A DNA stretch of 51,049 nt from Variovorax boronicumulans NBRC 103145 (GTDB taxonomy: Bacteria; Pseudomonadota; Gammaproteobacteria; Burkholderiales; Burkholderiaceae_C). How positions within the stretch are numbered: position 1 is the first letter of the stretch; every line of letters starts with the position of its first letter. Below, piece after piece: positions 15,643 through 23,955 of this stretch. The notes under the pieces are model-generated. The model was not told where the DNA came from. It made no database searches and saw only the letters and a program-made list of their open reading frames with translations. The position numbers were made by a program, and so were the translations under genes. The stretch covers positions 1 through 51,049 of the forward strand of contig NZ_BCUS01000040.1 of the NCBI RefSeq assembly GCF_001591345.1, written 5' to 3'.

Positions 15643-17264
15643 GCCTGCCTCTTTTTCATGGAGCGCGTGTCGATGCAATGGCCCTGGCCCGGCAGCGACT
15701 GCGCCATCTCGCGCAGCTGGCCGCGCTGGATCTTTTGCGAAGGCGTGAGCGGCAGCGCGTCGACGAAGGCCACGTAGCCGGGCGCCTTGTAGTACGCCAG
15801 CTGCGCGAGCGCATGCTGGACGATGCTGGCCGCGACCGCTTCGCGCTGCGACGCATCGGTGTCGTCGCGCAGCACGATGCAGGCGAGCACTTCGTCGCCG
15901 CGCACCGCATCGGGCGTGGCGGCCACGGCCGAGGTCTTCACGGCCGGGTGCTGGTTGAGCACGCTCTCGACCTCGACGGCCGAGATGTTCTCGCCGCTGC
16001 GGCGGATCACGTTCTTCTTGCGGTCGACGAAGAAGAAGTTGCCGTTGGCGTCGCGGCGCACGAGATCGCCGGTGTGGAACCAGCCGTCGGCCCAGGCCTC
16101 GCGCGTGGCCTCTTCATCTTTCAGGTAGCCGGAGAAGAAGTAGCGGCGCGGGTCGGCGCCGGCCGAGCGCACCAGCAGTTCGCCGGGCATGTCGGTGCCC
16201 ACGTCGCTGCCGTCCTCGCCCATGAGGCTGATCTCGACGAAGTCTTCCTGCCGACCGAAGCAGCTGGTGCCCACGAGGCGCGGCTCGCGGTTGGCCATGA
16301 TGCAGGCGGCCGCGCCGGTCTCGGTCATGGCCCAGGCCTCGACCAGCGGGAAGCCGAAGCGCTCCTCGAAGGGCGCGTGGTTCTTGCGGTCGACGCCGGC
16401 GCCGAAGCCCCAGCGGATCGCGTGGTCGCGGTCGGCCGCCGACGCGGGGGCCGACAGCAGCATCGCGGGCATCACGCCCAGGTAGTGAACGATGGTCGCG
16501 CCGCTCTCCTTCGCGCTGGCCAGCCAGCTCTTCGGGTGGAAGCGGTCGAGCTGCACGAGGCAGCCGCCGGCAATGAGCACCACCATGGTCGAGAACGCCA
16601 TCGCGTTCATGTGGTTGAGAGGCAGCGGCGTGATCACGCGTTCGGCATCGGGGCGGATGCTGCACACGCCGTCCAGCGCCGCATACCACTCGCCCGCGCG
16701 CAGGAAGTACGCGTTGCTCAGGATGCAGCCCTTGGGCCGGCCCGTGGTGCCCGAGGTGTAAAGCAGGCCGCATTCGGTGTCGGTGCCCACGGGCTCGCCG
16801 GCGCGCGGCGCGGCGGTCTTCGCGGGTGGCACGGCGTCGTCGGGGCCCATGGTCTCGAAGGCCACGCCGGCCTGCGCGGCGGCGGCCTGCAGGTCGGCGG
16901 CGCGCTCGGGCAGCGTGACGGCCAGGCCGATCTCGCTGTGGCCGATGAGGTAGACCAGCTCGGCCGAGCGCATCTCGGCATTGATCGGCACCACGCTCGC
17001 GCCCAGCGCGTTCAGCGCGAGCCAGTGGAAGATGAAGGCGGGCCGGTTCTCCAGCAGCAGGCCGACGCGGTGGCCGTGGCCGTAGCCGGCCTGTGCGTAG
17101 GCGGTGCGCAGCCGCTCGATTTCTGCGGCGGCTTCGCCCCAGCGGATGGCGCCGGCGGCGATGCCGTAGGCGGCGGCGGTCACCGATTCGGTGAAGAGGA
17201 ATTCAGCCTGCGGGGTGCGCGCGGCCGTGGCGGCGAACACCTGGTGGACGGTGGCGTGGGTCAT
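15639..17264 (-). CDS. AMP-dependent acyl-CoA synthetase/ligase
   Basis: A 541-residue adenylate-forming CoA ligase. The phosphate-binding loop YTSGTTGRPKG lies near residues 168-178, the adenine-binding ETGAA region near 315, and the hinge/C-terminal motif FFVDRKKNVIRRSGENIS before a final Lys-containing PLTPSQKIQRG, whose lysine is the expected adenylation residue. Length is normal. It is most like crotonobetaine/aryl-acid CoA ligases in general appearance. It lies 10 bases after the second Rieske beta gene and overlaps the thiolase-fold gene, so the acid is probably activated just before C-C cleavage. The substrate is probably an oxidised aryl-acetic acid; this is context-based inference. 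Confidence 0.92.
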   Translation of the reverse strand: MTHATVHQVFAATAARTPQAEFLFTESVTAAAYGIAAGAIRWGEAAAEIERLRTAYAQAGYGHGHRVGLLLENRPAFIFHWLALNALGASVVPINAEMRSAELVYLIGHSEIGLAVTLPERAADLQAAAAQAGVAFETMGPDDAVPPAKTAAPRAGEPVGTDTECGLLYTSGTTGRPKGCILSNAYFLRAGEWYAALDGVCSIRPDAERVITPLPLNHMNAMAFSTMVVLIAGGCLVQLDRFHPKSWLASAKESGATIVHYLGVMPAMLLSAPASAADRDHAIRWGFGAGVDRKNHAPFEERFGFPLVEAWAMTETGAAACIMANREPRLVGTSCFGRQEDFVEISLMGEDGSDVGTDMPGELLVRSAGADPRRYFFSGYLKDEEATREAWADGWFHTGDLVRRDANGNFFFVDRKKNVIRRSGENISAVEVESVLNQHPAVKTSAVAATPDAVRGDEVLACIVLRDDTDASQREAVAASIVQHALAQLAYYKAPGYVAFVDALPLTPSQKIQRGQLREMAQSLPGQGHCIDTRSMKKRQA

Positions 17265-17274
17265 CGCGTCCCTG

Positions 17275-17763
17275 TCAGATGAAGAGCTGCACGGCCGGAA
17301 GCGCCGCGTCGCAGTTGAGCAGGTCGACGCGCTTGAGCGTCATGCGCAGCGCGCCGTCCTGCACCGCGAGGTGATGGAAGAAGGTGCCGACGTAGAACTG
17401 GAGCTCGTCGCCCTGCGACTCGGTGTAGTGGAATTCGGTGCGCACCACGAAGCGCTGGGCCTCGGTGTCGAAGGTCTCGACCACGGGCACCTGCAGCAGG
17501 TGGTGGCAGCGGCTTTGCGGCTGCTGCGAAAAGGCACGTGGGCTCTTCAGGCGCTCGATGCGCAACTCGCGCAGCAGCTTGTCTTCGTACAGGTGCGAGG
17601 CGTGGTTCAGGCCGTCTTCCTGCTCGGGCACGAGCGGAATCCAGTAGAACGCGTCGTCGGTGAAGAGCGCGTTCCATTCCTCGTAGCGACGGGTGTCGAG
17701 CAGGCGCGCTTCGTTGACGACGAAGTCGACGAGGTCCTGGCGGGTGATATCGGCGGCGACCAT
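17275..17763 (-). CDS. Rieske non-haem iron oxygenase beta subunit, pair 2
   Basis: A 162-residue beta subunit. The ATG at 17763 overlaps the last base of the alpha stop (TAATG), the normal alpha-beta coupling, and MVAADITRQDLVDFVVNEAR is a sensible beginning; the further open frame is antisense-like filler. Seen are LLDTRRYEEWNALFTDDAFYW, LYEDKLLRELRIERLKSPRA and the end RVDLLNCDAALPAVQLFI, which parallels that of the pair-1 beta subunit. It stabilises the alpha3beta3 oxygenase and carries no cofactor ligands. Confidence 0.92.
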   Translation of the reverse strand: MVAADITRQDLVDFVVNEARLLDTRRYEEWNALFTDDAFYWIPLVPEQEDGLNHASHLYEDKLLRELRIERLKSPRAFSQQPQSRCHHLLQVPVVETFDTEAQRFVVRTEFHYTESQGDELQFYVGTFFHHLAVQDGALRMTLKRVDLLNCDAALPAVQLFI

Positions 17764-19076
17764 TACATCGTCTCCGTCATGCGCTGCACCCAGCTGCGGT
17801 ACTGGTTGCGCATGGGCAGCTCGTTGGTGCCGCCCGTGGTGATCTCGCCGCCTTTCAACTCCGATTCGTCGTAGTCGCGGTGCAGGCTCACCCACTCGTT
17901 GCCGCTGGCGTGCAGGCCGGCCTGCATGCCGCGGTAGGCCTGCAGGTCGTCGTGGCCCACCACCGAGAACGGCGAGTTGATGAGGCGGTTGTACATGGTG
18001 GTGCGCTGCAGCAGCTCGGGCGGCGCGCCCTTGAGGCGGAAGGTCCAGCTCTCGATAAGGGTCTTGTCGGCCGAGATGGGCTTGACCACGCGGATGGCCT
18101 GGATCGCGCCCTTGATCGTGAGGTTCGGGTAGTACACGGTGTTGTGCCGCGCCATGCCCAGGATCTGCGCGGTCTTCTCTTCGCCGTAGCGCGCCTTCAT
18201 GGCGTCGTCGTATTCGGGGATCGCCTTGTACTTGCTGTGGATGCTGAAGTGCACGCCCGTGAAGCTGTGGCCGTGGTCATACGTGCGGATGCCCATGTCC
18301 TCGAAGAACTTGTAGTCGGACATGAAGGGCACGAACTGCTCCACGGCCATGGGCTTGGGCTCGTCCTCGGGCTTGTCGGCCCACATGCGCTTGGCGGTGC
18401 CGGCCGACGACTCGTGCGCCACCATGGGGTGCATGGTGTCGTTGAGGTTCTCGACGAACATCTTCCAGTTGCACTGGTGCATGAAGCGCAGGCAACCGCC
18501 GGCGATTTCCAGTTCGCCCTCGGGCGAGCGGTCGGCCATGTTGTCGATGGAGCTGAGCGAATCGCCGAAGTACGCGTCGAAGTCGGGCCCCGCGTCGTTG
18601 ATCTTCACGAAGATGAAGCCGCGGTGGCTGCGCACGTGCTTCACGGGGGTGAGGCCCTTGCCCGACTCGCACTCGTGCAGCTGCGTGTGCTCGTAGCCGG
18701 TCTTCAGCGGAATGGCCAGCGGCGCGCCGTCGGTCTTGAAGGTCCAGGCGTGGTACGGGCAGCGAAAGAACTTGCCGGTGTTGCCGCAGGGCCCGCTCAC
18801 CAGGCGCGAGCCCTTGTGGGCGCAGCGGTTCATCATGACGCGCACGCTGCCATCGCTGTGACGCACGACGATCAGCGGGCGGCCCGCGATCTCGTTGGTG
18901 ATCCAGTCGCCCGACTTCGGCAGCTGGCTCTCGTGGCCGACGTAGTTCCAGGTGTTGGCGAAGAAGTGCTCCTGCTCCAGCTCGAAAAGCTCCTGGCTGG
19001 TGTACAGGTCGCGGTGCACGCGGTCGTTCTGCACGAGCGCGCGAACGGCATCGGGGTTGTCTCGGTACGAAGGCAT
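17763..19076 (-). CDS. Rieske non-haem iron oxygenase alpha subunit, pair 2
   Basis: A 437-residue catalytic subunit. Rieske ligands are C85-x-H87 and C106-x2-H109; the mononuclear-iron residues lie in NDTMHPMVAH with D213, H216 and H221. These positions are identical to those in the paralogue at 5408-6727. The start at 19076 follows a GGAG-like site and matches that paralogue. It is 32 bases downstream of the reductase gene, so oxygenase and electron donor are made together. In the proposed pathway it would oxidise the indole ring or another aryl group of the imported acid. The long open frame upstream of the ATG belongs to the reductase region in another frame. Confidence 0.94.
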   Translation of the reverse strand: MPSYRDNPDAVRALVQNDRVHRDLYTSQELFELEQEHFFANTWNYVGHESQLPKSGDWITNEIAGRPLIVVRHSDGSVRVMMNRCAHKGSRLVSGPCGNTGKFFRCPYHAWTFKTDGAPLAIPLKTGYEHTQLHECESGKGLTPVKHVRSHRGFIFVKINDAGPDFDAYFGDSLSSIDNMADRSPEGELEIAGGCLRFMHQCNWKMFVENLNDTMHPMVAHESSAGTAKRMWADKPEDEPKPMAVEQFVPFMSDYKFFEDMGIRTYDHGHSFTGVHFSIHSKYKAIPEYDDAMKARYGEEKTAQILGMARHNTVYYPNLTIKGAIQAIRVVKPISADKTLIESWTFRLKGAPPELLQRTTMYNRLINSPFSVVGHDDLQAYRGMQAGLHASGNEWVSLHRDYDESELKGGEITTGGTNELPMRNQYRSWVQRMTETM

Positions 19077-19108
19077 GGTTCTCCTGGCTCCTTCCTGGCT
19101 GGCTTTTC

Positions 19109-20095
19109 TCAGAGATCGAGCACCAGGCGCGCTCCCTTGGCGCGCGAGATGCAGATCTGCATGACGGTGCCCTCTGCCTTCTCGCGGGCGGTGAGCACGT
19201 AGTCGCGGTGGTCGATCTCGCCCTCGATCACGGGCACGGCGCACACGCCGCATTCGCCGCGCTTGCAATCGAACATCGGGTCGCAGCCGTGTTCGATGAG
19301 GCAGTCGAGGATGCTCTGGCCGACCGGCACGGTGAAACGCTGGCCCGACTGGGCGAGTTCCACCTCGAAGGGCTGGTCGCCTTCCTCCACGACGGGTTCG
19401 GTGAAGAGCTCGAAGTGCACGCGGTCGTGCTCCCAGCCGCGGGCCTGGGTACGCGCGAGCACGGCGTCGAGCATGACCTTGGGGCCGCACACGTAGAGGC
19501 GGTCGCCGGCGAGCACGGCGTCGAGCAGCGCGTCGATGTCCAGCGGCGCGCCGGCCTCGGCGTCGGCATGCACGCGCAGGTCGTCGCCCAGCAGCGCCTG
19601 CAGCTCGGGCAGGAAGGCCATGAGGTCGCGGCTGCGGCCGGCGTAGTGCATGCGCACGGCGGCGCCTTCGGCGCGGCGGCGCGCGGCCATCGAGGCGAGC
19701 GGCGTCACGCCGATGCCGCCGGCCACCAGCACCGTGCCGCCGGGGCCGGTGTGCAGCGGAAAGTCGTTCTTTGGCGGCTCGATGGTGAGCACGCTGCCCT
19801 CGGCCAGCCCTTCGTGCATGAAGCGCGAGCCGCCGCGGCCTTCGGCCTCCTTGCGCACGGCGATCACGTAGTCGGTCGGGGCGTTGGTGGCGTTGCGCTC
19901 GGTGGCGAAGTTGATGAGCGAGTAGTGGCGCCAGTCGGTGGTGCCGTCGGCCAGCGTCACCTGCACGCGGATGTGCGCGCCGGCGGCGAAGCCGGGCAGC
20001 GCGCGGCCGTCTTCGGCGCGCAGGCGCAGCAGGCGGATCAGCGGGTTGAGGGCGCGCGCTTCGGCGACGCGAAGCTGGAGCGTGGGGGCGGTCAT
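19109..20095 (-). CDS. Oxygenase reductase, FMN/FAD and [2Fe-2S] (PDR/VanB type)
   Basis: A 328-residue electron-transfer protein of the phthalate-dioxygenase-reductase class, in the order flavin domain, NAD domain, C-terminal plant-type ferredoxin. The flavin-binding region has WRHYSLIN; the nucleotide domain has VAGGIGVTPL and YVCGPKVMLDAV; the ferredoxin has FDCKRGECGVC (C-x4-C-x2-C) and a fourth Cys about 30 residues later in MQICIS. It passes electrons from NAD(P)H to the Rieske centre of the adjacent alpha subunit and possibly also to the first Rieske pair, which lacks its own reductase. Start 20095 is the ATG of MTAPTLQLRV, 13 bases after the IorB-like stop. Confidence 0.93.
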   Translation of the reverse strand: MTAPTLQLRVAEARALNPLIRLLRLRAEDGRALPGFAAGAHIRVQVTLADGTTDWRHYSLINFATERNATNAPTDYVIAVRKEAEGRGGSRFMHEGLAEGSVLTIEPPKNDFPLHTGPGGTVLVAGGIGVTPLASMAARRRAEGAAVRMHYAGRSRDLMAFLPELQALLGDDLRVHADAEAGAPLDIDALLDAVLAGDRLYVCGPKVMLDAVLARTQARGWEHDRVHFELFTEPVVEEGDQPFEVELAQSGQRFTVPVGQSILDCLIEHGCDPMFDCKRGECGVCAVPVIEGEIDHRDYVLTAREKAEGTVMQICISRAKGARLVLDL

Positions 20096-20108
20096 GGTTC
20101 GGGTCCCT

Positions 20109-21614
20109 TCAGGCCAAGGCGTGCTGCACCAGCGCGGCCTGCAGCTTGTGGCCGTGTTCGTCGGCGAGCGCCGCGTCGCGCAGTTCGCGCAGGGTGGCGG
20201 GCGCCAGCGCGGCACCTGCACGCTCGAACGCGCGCATCACGGTGTCGTAGTTGCGCAGGCCGCGCTCGTGCGTGTCGCTGTAGCCCTTGACCAGGCGCTG
20301 GCACTGGGCGAGTTCGACGGCGAGCGCGGGGTTGCGTGGCGCGGTGGCGGCGATGCGTTGCAGCCACTCCTCGATGCGGCGGTTTTCGTCGGCGTAGCGC
20401 ATCGTCGAGCGGCGCCAGCCCTTGCAGGCCGCGACCATGCGCAGCATCAGGTAGCCGCGCAGCGAGCTGGTGCGGATCACGCGGCCGTGCTGCGTGAAGC
20501 GCTCGACGATCTTCCTGGGCAACGTGGAATGCATGAGCCAGCGGCCGAGGCCGCCGGGCAGCGTCTCGCAGATTTCCTGCAGGCGCGGGTGCATGTACTC
20601 GTGGATGGCGAGCAGCTGGCCCGGCTGCACGCCGGCCTCGCCGTGCACGCGCTCGAAGCGGGTGGCGCGGGTCTTCAGGGCGGCGACGCGGGCCGTGTCT
20701 TCGTAGGACATCCACAGCGCCAGGTGGCGCGCGGTTTCGCGCAGCAGGCGGTGGGCGTCGTCGGGCAGCTTCGCAACCGCGGCCATGCGGTCGAGGTAGA
20801 GGCCGGCGTAGGCCAGGTCCTGATAGTCGATGAGGCGGCGCACGCCTTCGAGCAGGAAGTCGTGCGCGGGCTGCGGAAAGTCGCGCTGCACGCGTTCGAC
20901 CAGTGCGCGCACGGCCGGGTGGCGCGGCTGCGGCGCGGGCGTGGCGGCCGGCGCCACCTTGGCGGGTTCGCCGTCGTCGCCGTCCTGTGCGCGGTCGAAG
21001 GCTGCACCGAAGGCCTTGAGGCTGGGCTTCACGCCCACGCCGCCGCGCTCGATGGTGGCCTCGAACTGCGCGCGGCCGAAGGGCAGCACGCCGGAACCTG
21101 CGAGCGTGCCGAACAGCACGGCGCTGATCACGCTGCCCGAGGCCTCGGCGGCCTGCGCCATGTCGAAGCGGATGAAGCGCTTGGCGGCGCGCGCGGTGTG
21201 GGCGAGCAGCTGGTCGCTGTCGACACGGCCGTCGCCCATGGCGCTCTTTTCGGCGATGGAGAAGACGCGGTGCGTGGAGGCGATGAGCGTGGTGCGGTCG
21301 CGCGTGACCAGCCCGCGCTGCACCGCGCGGCCGGCTTCCATCAGCTCGGAGGCGAGCACCACGTCGACATCGCCCGGCAGCGGCATCAGCGCGAGCACGG
21401 GGCGTCCGCCGTCGGACTGCGCCTGCGCGTCGGGGTACAGCTCGACGTAGTAGATGGTCGCACCGGTGCGCTGGGCCACGCCCGGCACCGAGGTGGTCTG
21501 GGCGACGTAGCCGTTGGCTTCGCCCATGTCGACGATCCAGTCGGCGAGCACGCCGCCGCCCTCCCCGCCCATGGCGAGGATCGCAATCTTGATGGGTTGA
21601 ACCTTGTTCGTCAT
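20109..21614 (-). CDS. iorB: Indolepyruvate:ferredoxin oxidoreductase beta-type subunit (IorB-like, extended)
   Basis: A 501-residue protein. Residues 1 to about 200 are the gamma/beta domain of 2-oxoacid:ferredoxin oxidoreductases, with AILAMGGEGGGVLADWIVD, SVPGVAQRTGAT and ASELMEAGRAVQRG. After an Ala/Pro-rich linker, residues about 230-501 form an extra helical domain such as occurs in the longer IorB-family members. With IorA it would oxidatively decarboxylate an aryl-pyruvate to the aryl-acetyl-CoA. Start 21614 (four bases after the iorA stop) is chosen; an ATG at 21629 would overlap iorA and lengthen the protein by five residues. No separate ferredoxin gene is adjacent. Confidence 0.87.
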   Translation of the reverse strand: MTNKVQPIKIAILAMGGEGGGVLADWIVDMGEANGYVAQTTSVPGVAQRTGATIYYVELYPDAQAQSDGGRPVLALMPLPGDVDVVLASELMEAGRAVQRGLVTRDRTTLIASTHRVFSIAEKSAMGDGRVDSDQLLAHTARAAKRFIRFDMAQAAEASGSVISAVLFGTLAGSGVLPFGRAQFEATIERGGVGVKPSLKAFGAAFDRAQDGDDGEPAKVAPAATPAPQPRHPAVRALVERVQRDFPQPAHDFLLEGVRRLIDYQDLAYAGLYLDRMAAVAKLPDDAHRLLRETARHLALWMSYEDTARVAALKTRATRFERVHGEAGVQPGQLLAIHEYMHPRLQEICETLPGGLGRWLMHSTLPRKIVERFTQHGRVIRTSSLRGYLMLRMVAACKGWRRSTMRYADENRRIEEWLQRIAATAPRNPALAVELAQCQRLVKGYSDTHERGLRNYDTVMRAFERAGAALAPATLRELRDAALADEHGHKLQAALVQHALA

Positions 21615-21618
21615 GGGG

Positions 21619-23811
21619 TCAGAAGGCATAGGCGTCACGGCGGCGCGCGTCGCCGCGCTGCATCCAGCCGATGACGGCGGTGCGCACACGCTGGCGGAAG
21701 CGGTCCCAGGCGGTCGGGTTGCTCACGACCTGGGCCTTGTAGAACGAGGGGCACAGCACGGCGGCATGCGAGACGTCGCCGCAGTTGCCGCAGCCCACGC
21801 AGCTGTCGAGCACGGTGGCGACGGGGTCGACGCGCAGCGGGTCGGGGTTGGGCTTGATCGAGAGCGACGGGCAGCCCGACAGGCGGATGCACGAGTGGTC
21901 GCCCGTGCAGGTGTCGGCATCGACGCCGAACTTGTCGCGCACCATGCGCTTGCCGTCGGCGATGGCCTTGCGCACCAGCGGTTTCTCGCGCCGCTGCTTG
22001 TTGAGCATGCACTCCGATTGCGCGATGAGGACCTTGGGGCCCTTCTTCGTGGTGGTGAGTGCGTCTTTCAGCGCGTCGCGCATGCCGGCGACGTCATAGG
22101 TGCGGCGCATGGTCTTCACCCATTCGACACCCACGCCGCGTACGGCGCGCTCGATCTCGTGGCCGGTGCTGCGCGTCTTGTTGACGGCGGTCGACGAGAG
22201 GATGTCCTGCCCGCCCGTGGCCGAGGTGTAGTTGTTGTCGACGATGATGGTGAGGTTGTCGCTCTTGTTGAAGACCGCGTTGGCCACGCCGCTCGTCAGG
22301 CCGTTGTGCCAGAAACCGCCGTCGCCCATCATCGAGATCGCGCGCTTGCCCGCCGGTGCGTTGAGTGCCGACGCGCCCGCACCGCCGAGGCCGTAGCCCA
22401 TCGTCGTGTTGCCGATGTTGAAAGGCGGCAGGATCGAGAACAGGTGGCAGCCGATGTCGGCGCTCACGTGATGCGCACCGAGTTCGCGCTCGACCAGCTT
22501 CATGGCGCTGAAGATGGGGCGTTCGGGGCAGCCGGTGCAAAAGCCCGGTGGACGCGAATGGACCACGTCGCCGAGCGCCGACGACGGCAGCGCGGGTTCG
22601 GGCGCATCGTCGACGCCGATGGCCGCCACTTCCTTCAGCGGAATCACCTTGCGCACCGGTGCGGGCACGGGCAGTGGCGCAAGGCGTTCGTAGCGCTCGC
22701 AGAAGGTGCGCGTGCCCTTGAGCAGTTCGAGCGTCGTGTACTCGCCAGCCACGGGCAGCATGTCCTTGCCGTGCAGCGCGGTGGTGGAGCCGGCCTGGCG
22801 CAGGATGGTGGCGAGGTTCTGCTCGACGAAGTTGGGCTGGCCTTCTTCCACGATGAGCACCGCGCGCTTGCCTTCGCAGAAGCGGATGACTTCGCTCTCG
22901 ATGACGGGATAGGCCACGTTCATCACATACAGCGGCACGCGGGTCTCGCCATAGACGTCGGCCAGGCCCAGGCGTTCGAGCGCACGCAGCAGCGTGTTGT
23001 AGCTGCCGCCCTGCACGATGATGCCGATGTCGTCGGCATCGGCCGAGAAGAACTCGTTGAGCTGGCGCTCCTCGATGAAGCGCACGGCGGCGGGCCAGCG
23101 GTCTTTCACCTTCTCTTGTTCGTGCACGAAGCTCGCGGGCGGCAGCACGATGCGGCTGACGTCGCGCTGCGGGTTCTCCAGCGCGTCCTTCAGTGTGAAC
23201 TTGGCGCGCTTGTTGTCCCCGGCGATGAAGTGGCCGTGCACGTGGCAGGCGCGGATGCGCAGCTGCAGCATCACGGGCGTGTTGCTGGCTTCGGAGAGAT
23301 CGAAGCCCTGCTTCACCGCATCGACGATGCTCGGCAGGTTGGGCCGCGGATCGAGCAGCCAGATCTGCGACTTCATGGCGAACGCATGGCTGCGTTCCTG
23401 CATGATCGACGAGCCTTCGCCGTAGTCCTCGCCCACGATGATGAGCGCGCCGCCGGTGACGCCGCCCGAGGCCAGGTTGGCCAACGCATCGGACGCCACG
23501 TTGGTGCCCACGGTCGCCTTGAAGGTGACGGCGCCGCGCAGCGGGTAGTTGACGGAGGCGGCCAGCGTGGCGGCAGCAGTGGCTTCGCTGGCGCTGTTCT
23601 CGAAGCGGATGCCGTGGTCGGCCAGGATGTCCTGCGCGTCGGCCAGCACGTCCATCAGGTGCGAGATGGGCGCGCCCTGGTAGCCCGCCACATACGAAAC
23701 GCCCGACTCCAGCAGGGCCTTGGTGACGGCCAGAATGCCTTCGCCGCGGAACACTTCTCCACCAGTAAGTCTCAGCTTCTTGACTTCTTCGACGAACGAA
23801 CGCTCAGCCAT
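21619..23811 (-). CDS. iorA: Indolepyruvate:ferredoxin oxidoreductase alpha-type subunit (IorA)
   Basis: A 730-residue thiamine-diphosphate enzyme subunit. The N-terminal half has the 2-oxoacid oxidoreductase fold (GEVFRGEGILAV, GYQGAPISHLMD). The TPP-binding region contains GDGGFWHNGLTSG and VDNNYTSATGG. The C-terminus holds cysteine-rich ferredoxin motifs, including DSCVGCGNCGD and an earlier group from CTGDHSC to SGCPSL, enough for one or two [4Fe-4S] clusters. It is the first gene of the catabolic operon, with a 144-base divergent region to the MarR gene. Known members convert indolepyruvate to indoleacetyl-CoA; whether this one does so, or acts on another 2-oxoacid, is open. Confidence 0.92.
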   Translation of the reverse strand: MAERSFVEEVKKLRLTGGEVFRGEGILAVTKALLESGVSYVAGYQGAPISHLMDVLADAQDILADHGIRFENSASEATAAATLAASVNYPLRGAVTFKATVGTNVASDALANLASGGVTGGALIIVGEDYGEGSSIMQERSHAFAMKSQIWLLDPRPNLPSIVDAVKQGFDLSEASNTPVMLQLRIRACHVHGHFIAGDNKRAKFTLKDALENPQRDVSRIVLPPASFVHEQEKVKDRWPAAVRFIEERQLNEFFSADADDIGIIVQGGSYNTLLRALERLGLADVYGETRVPLYVMNVAYPVIESEVIRFCEGKRAVLIVEEGQPNFVEQNLATILRQAGSTTALHGKDMLPVAGEYTTLELLKGTRTFCERYERLAPLPVPAPVRKVIPLKEVAAIGVDDAPEPALPSSALGDVVHSRPPGFCTGCPERPIFSAMKLVERELGAHHVSADIGCHLFSILPPFNIGNTTMGYGLGGAGASALNAPAGKRAISMMGDGGFWHNGLTSGVANAVFNKSDNLTIIVDNNYTSATGGQDILSSTAVNKTRSTGHEIERAVRGVGVEWVKTMRRTYDVAGMRDALKDALTTTKKGPKVLIAQSECMLNKQRREKPLVRKAIADGKRMVRDKFGVDADTCTGDHSCIRLSGCPSLSIKPNPDPLRVDPVATVLDSCVGCGNCGDVSHAAVLCPSFYKAQVVSNPTAWDRFRQRVRTAVIGWMQRGDARRRDAYAF

Positions 23812-23869
23812 GGATGTCCTTCTTCTTTCTCGTGGGAGGATGCGGCCCCGGGGTCACATCACGGTTCCT

Positions 23870-23899
23870 ATAATGTTTAGAAATGAATGTATCCACAAT
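23870..23899 (-). promoter_or_regulatory. Putative sigma70 promoter of the catabolic operon
   Basis: In the intergenic region between iorA and the MarR gene a short AT-rich island stands out from GC-rich surroundings. On the minus strand TTGTGG (bases 23899-23894) is followed after 17 bases by CATTAT (23876-23871), a fair -35/-10 pair, about 60 bases upstream of the iorA ATG. The same bases read TATAAT on the plus strand. A MarR dimer bound here would cover both promoters. ATGAAT occurs twice as a direct repeat (23884-23889 and 23902-23907); I could not find a good dyad operator. Confidence 0.45.
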
Positions 23900-23955
23900 C
23901 ATGAATTACCCTAGCCATGCAATCCGCATGCCTGCGGCAAACAGGAGGCGCCTTC

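Noticed and set aside
11657..23811. Classical iac-type auxin locus (IacA to IacI)
   Set aside because: No IacA-like flavin monooxygenase was seen; the enzyme set here differs, so iac gene names were not used.
1..23811. Recent horizontal transfer of the catabolic island
   Set aside because: No integrase, insertion sequence, tRNA junction or clear change in base composition was seen within the window.
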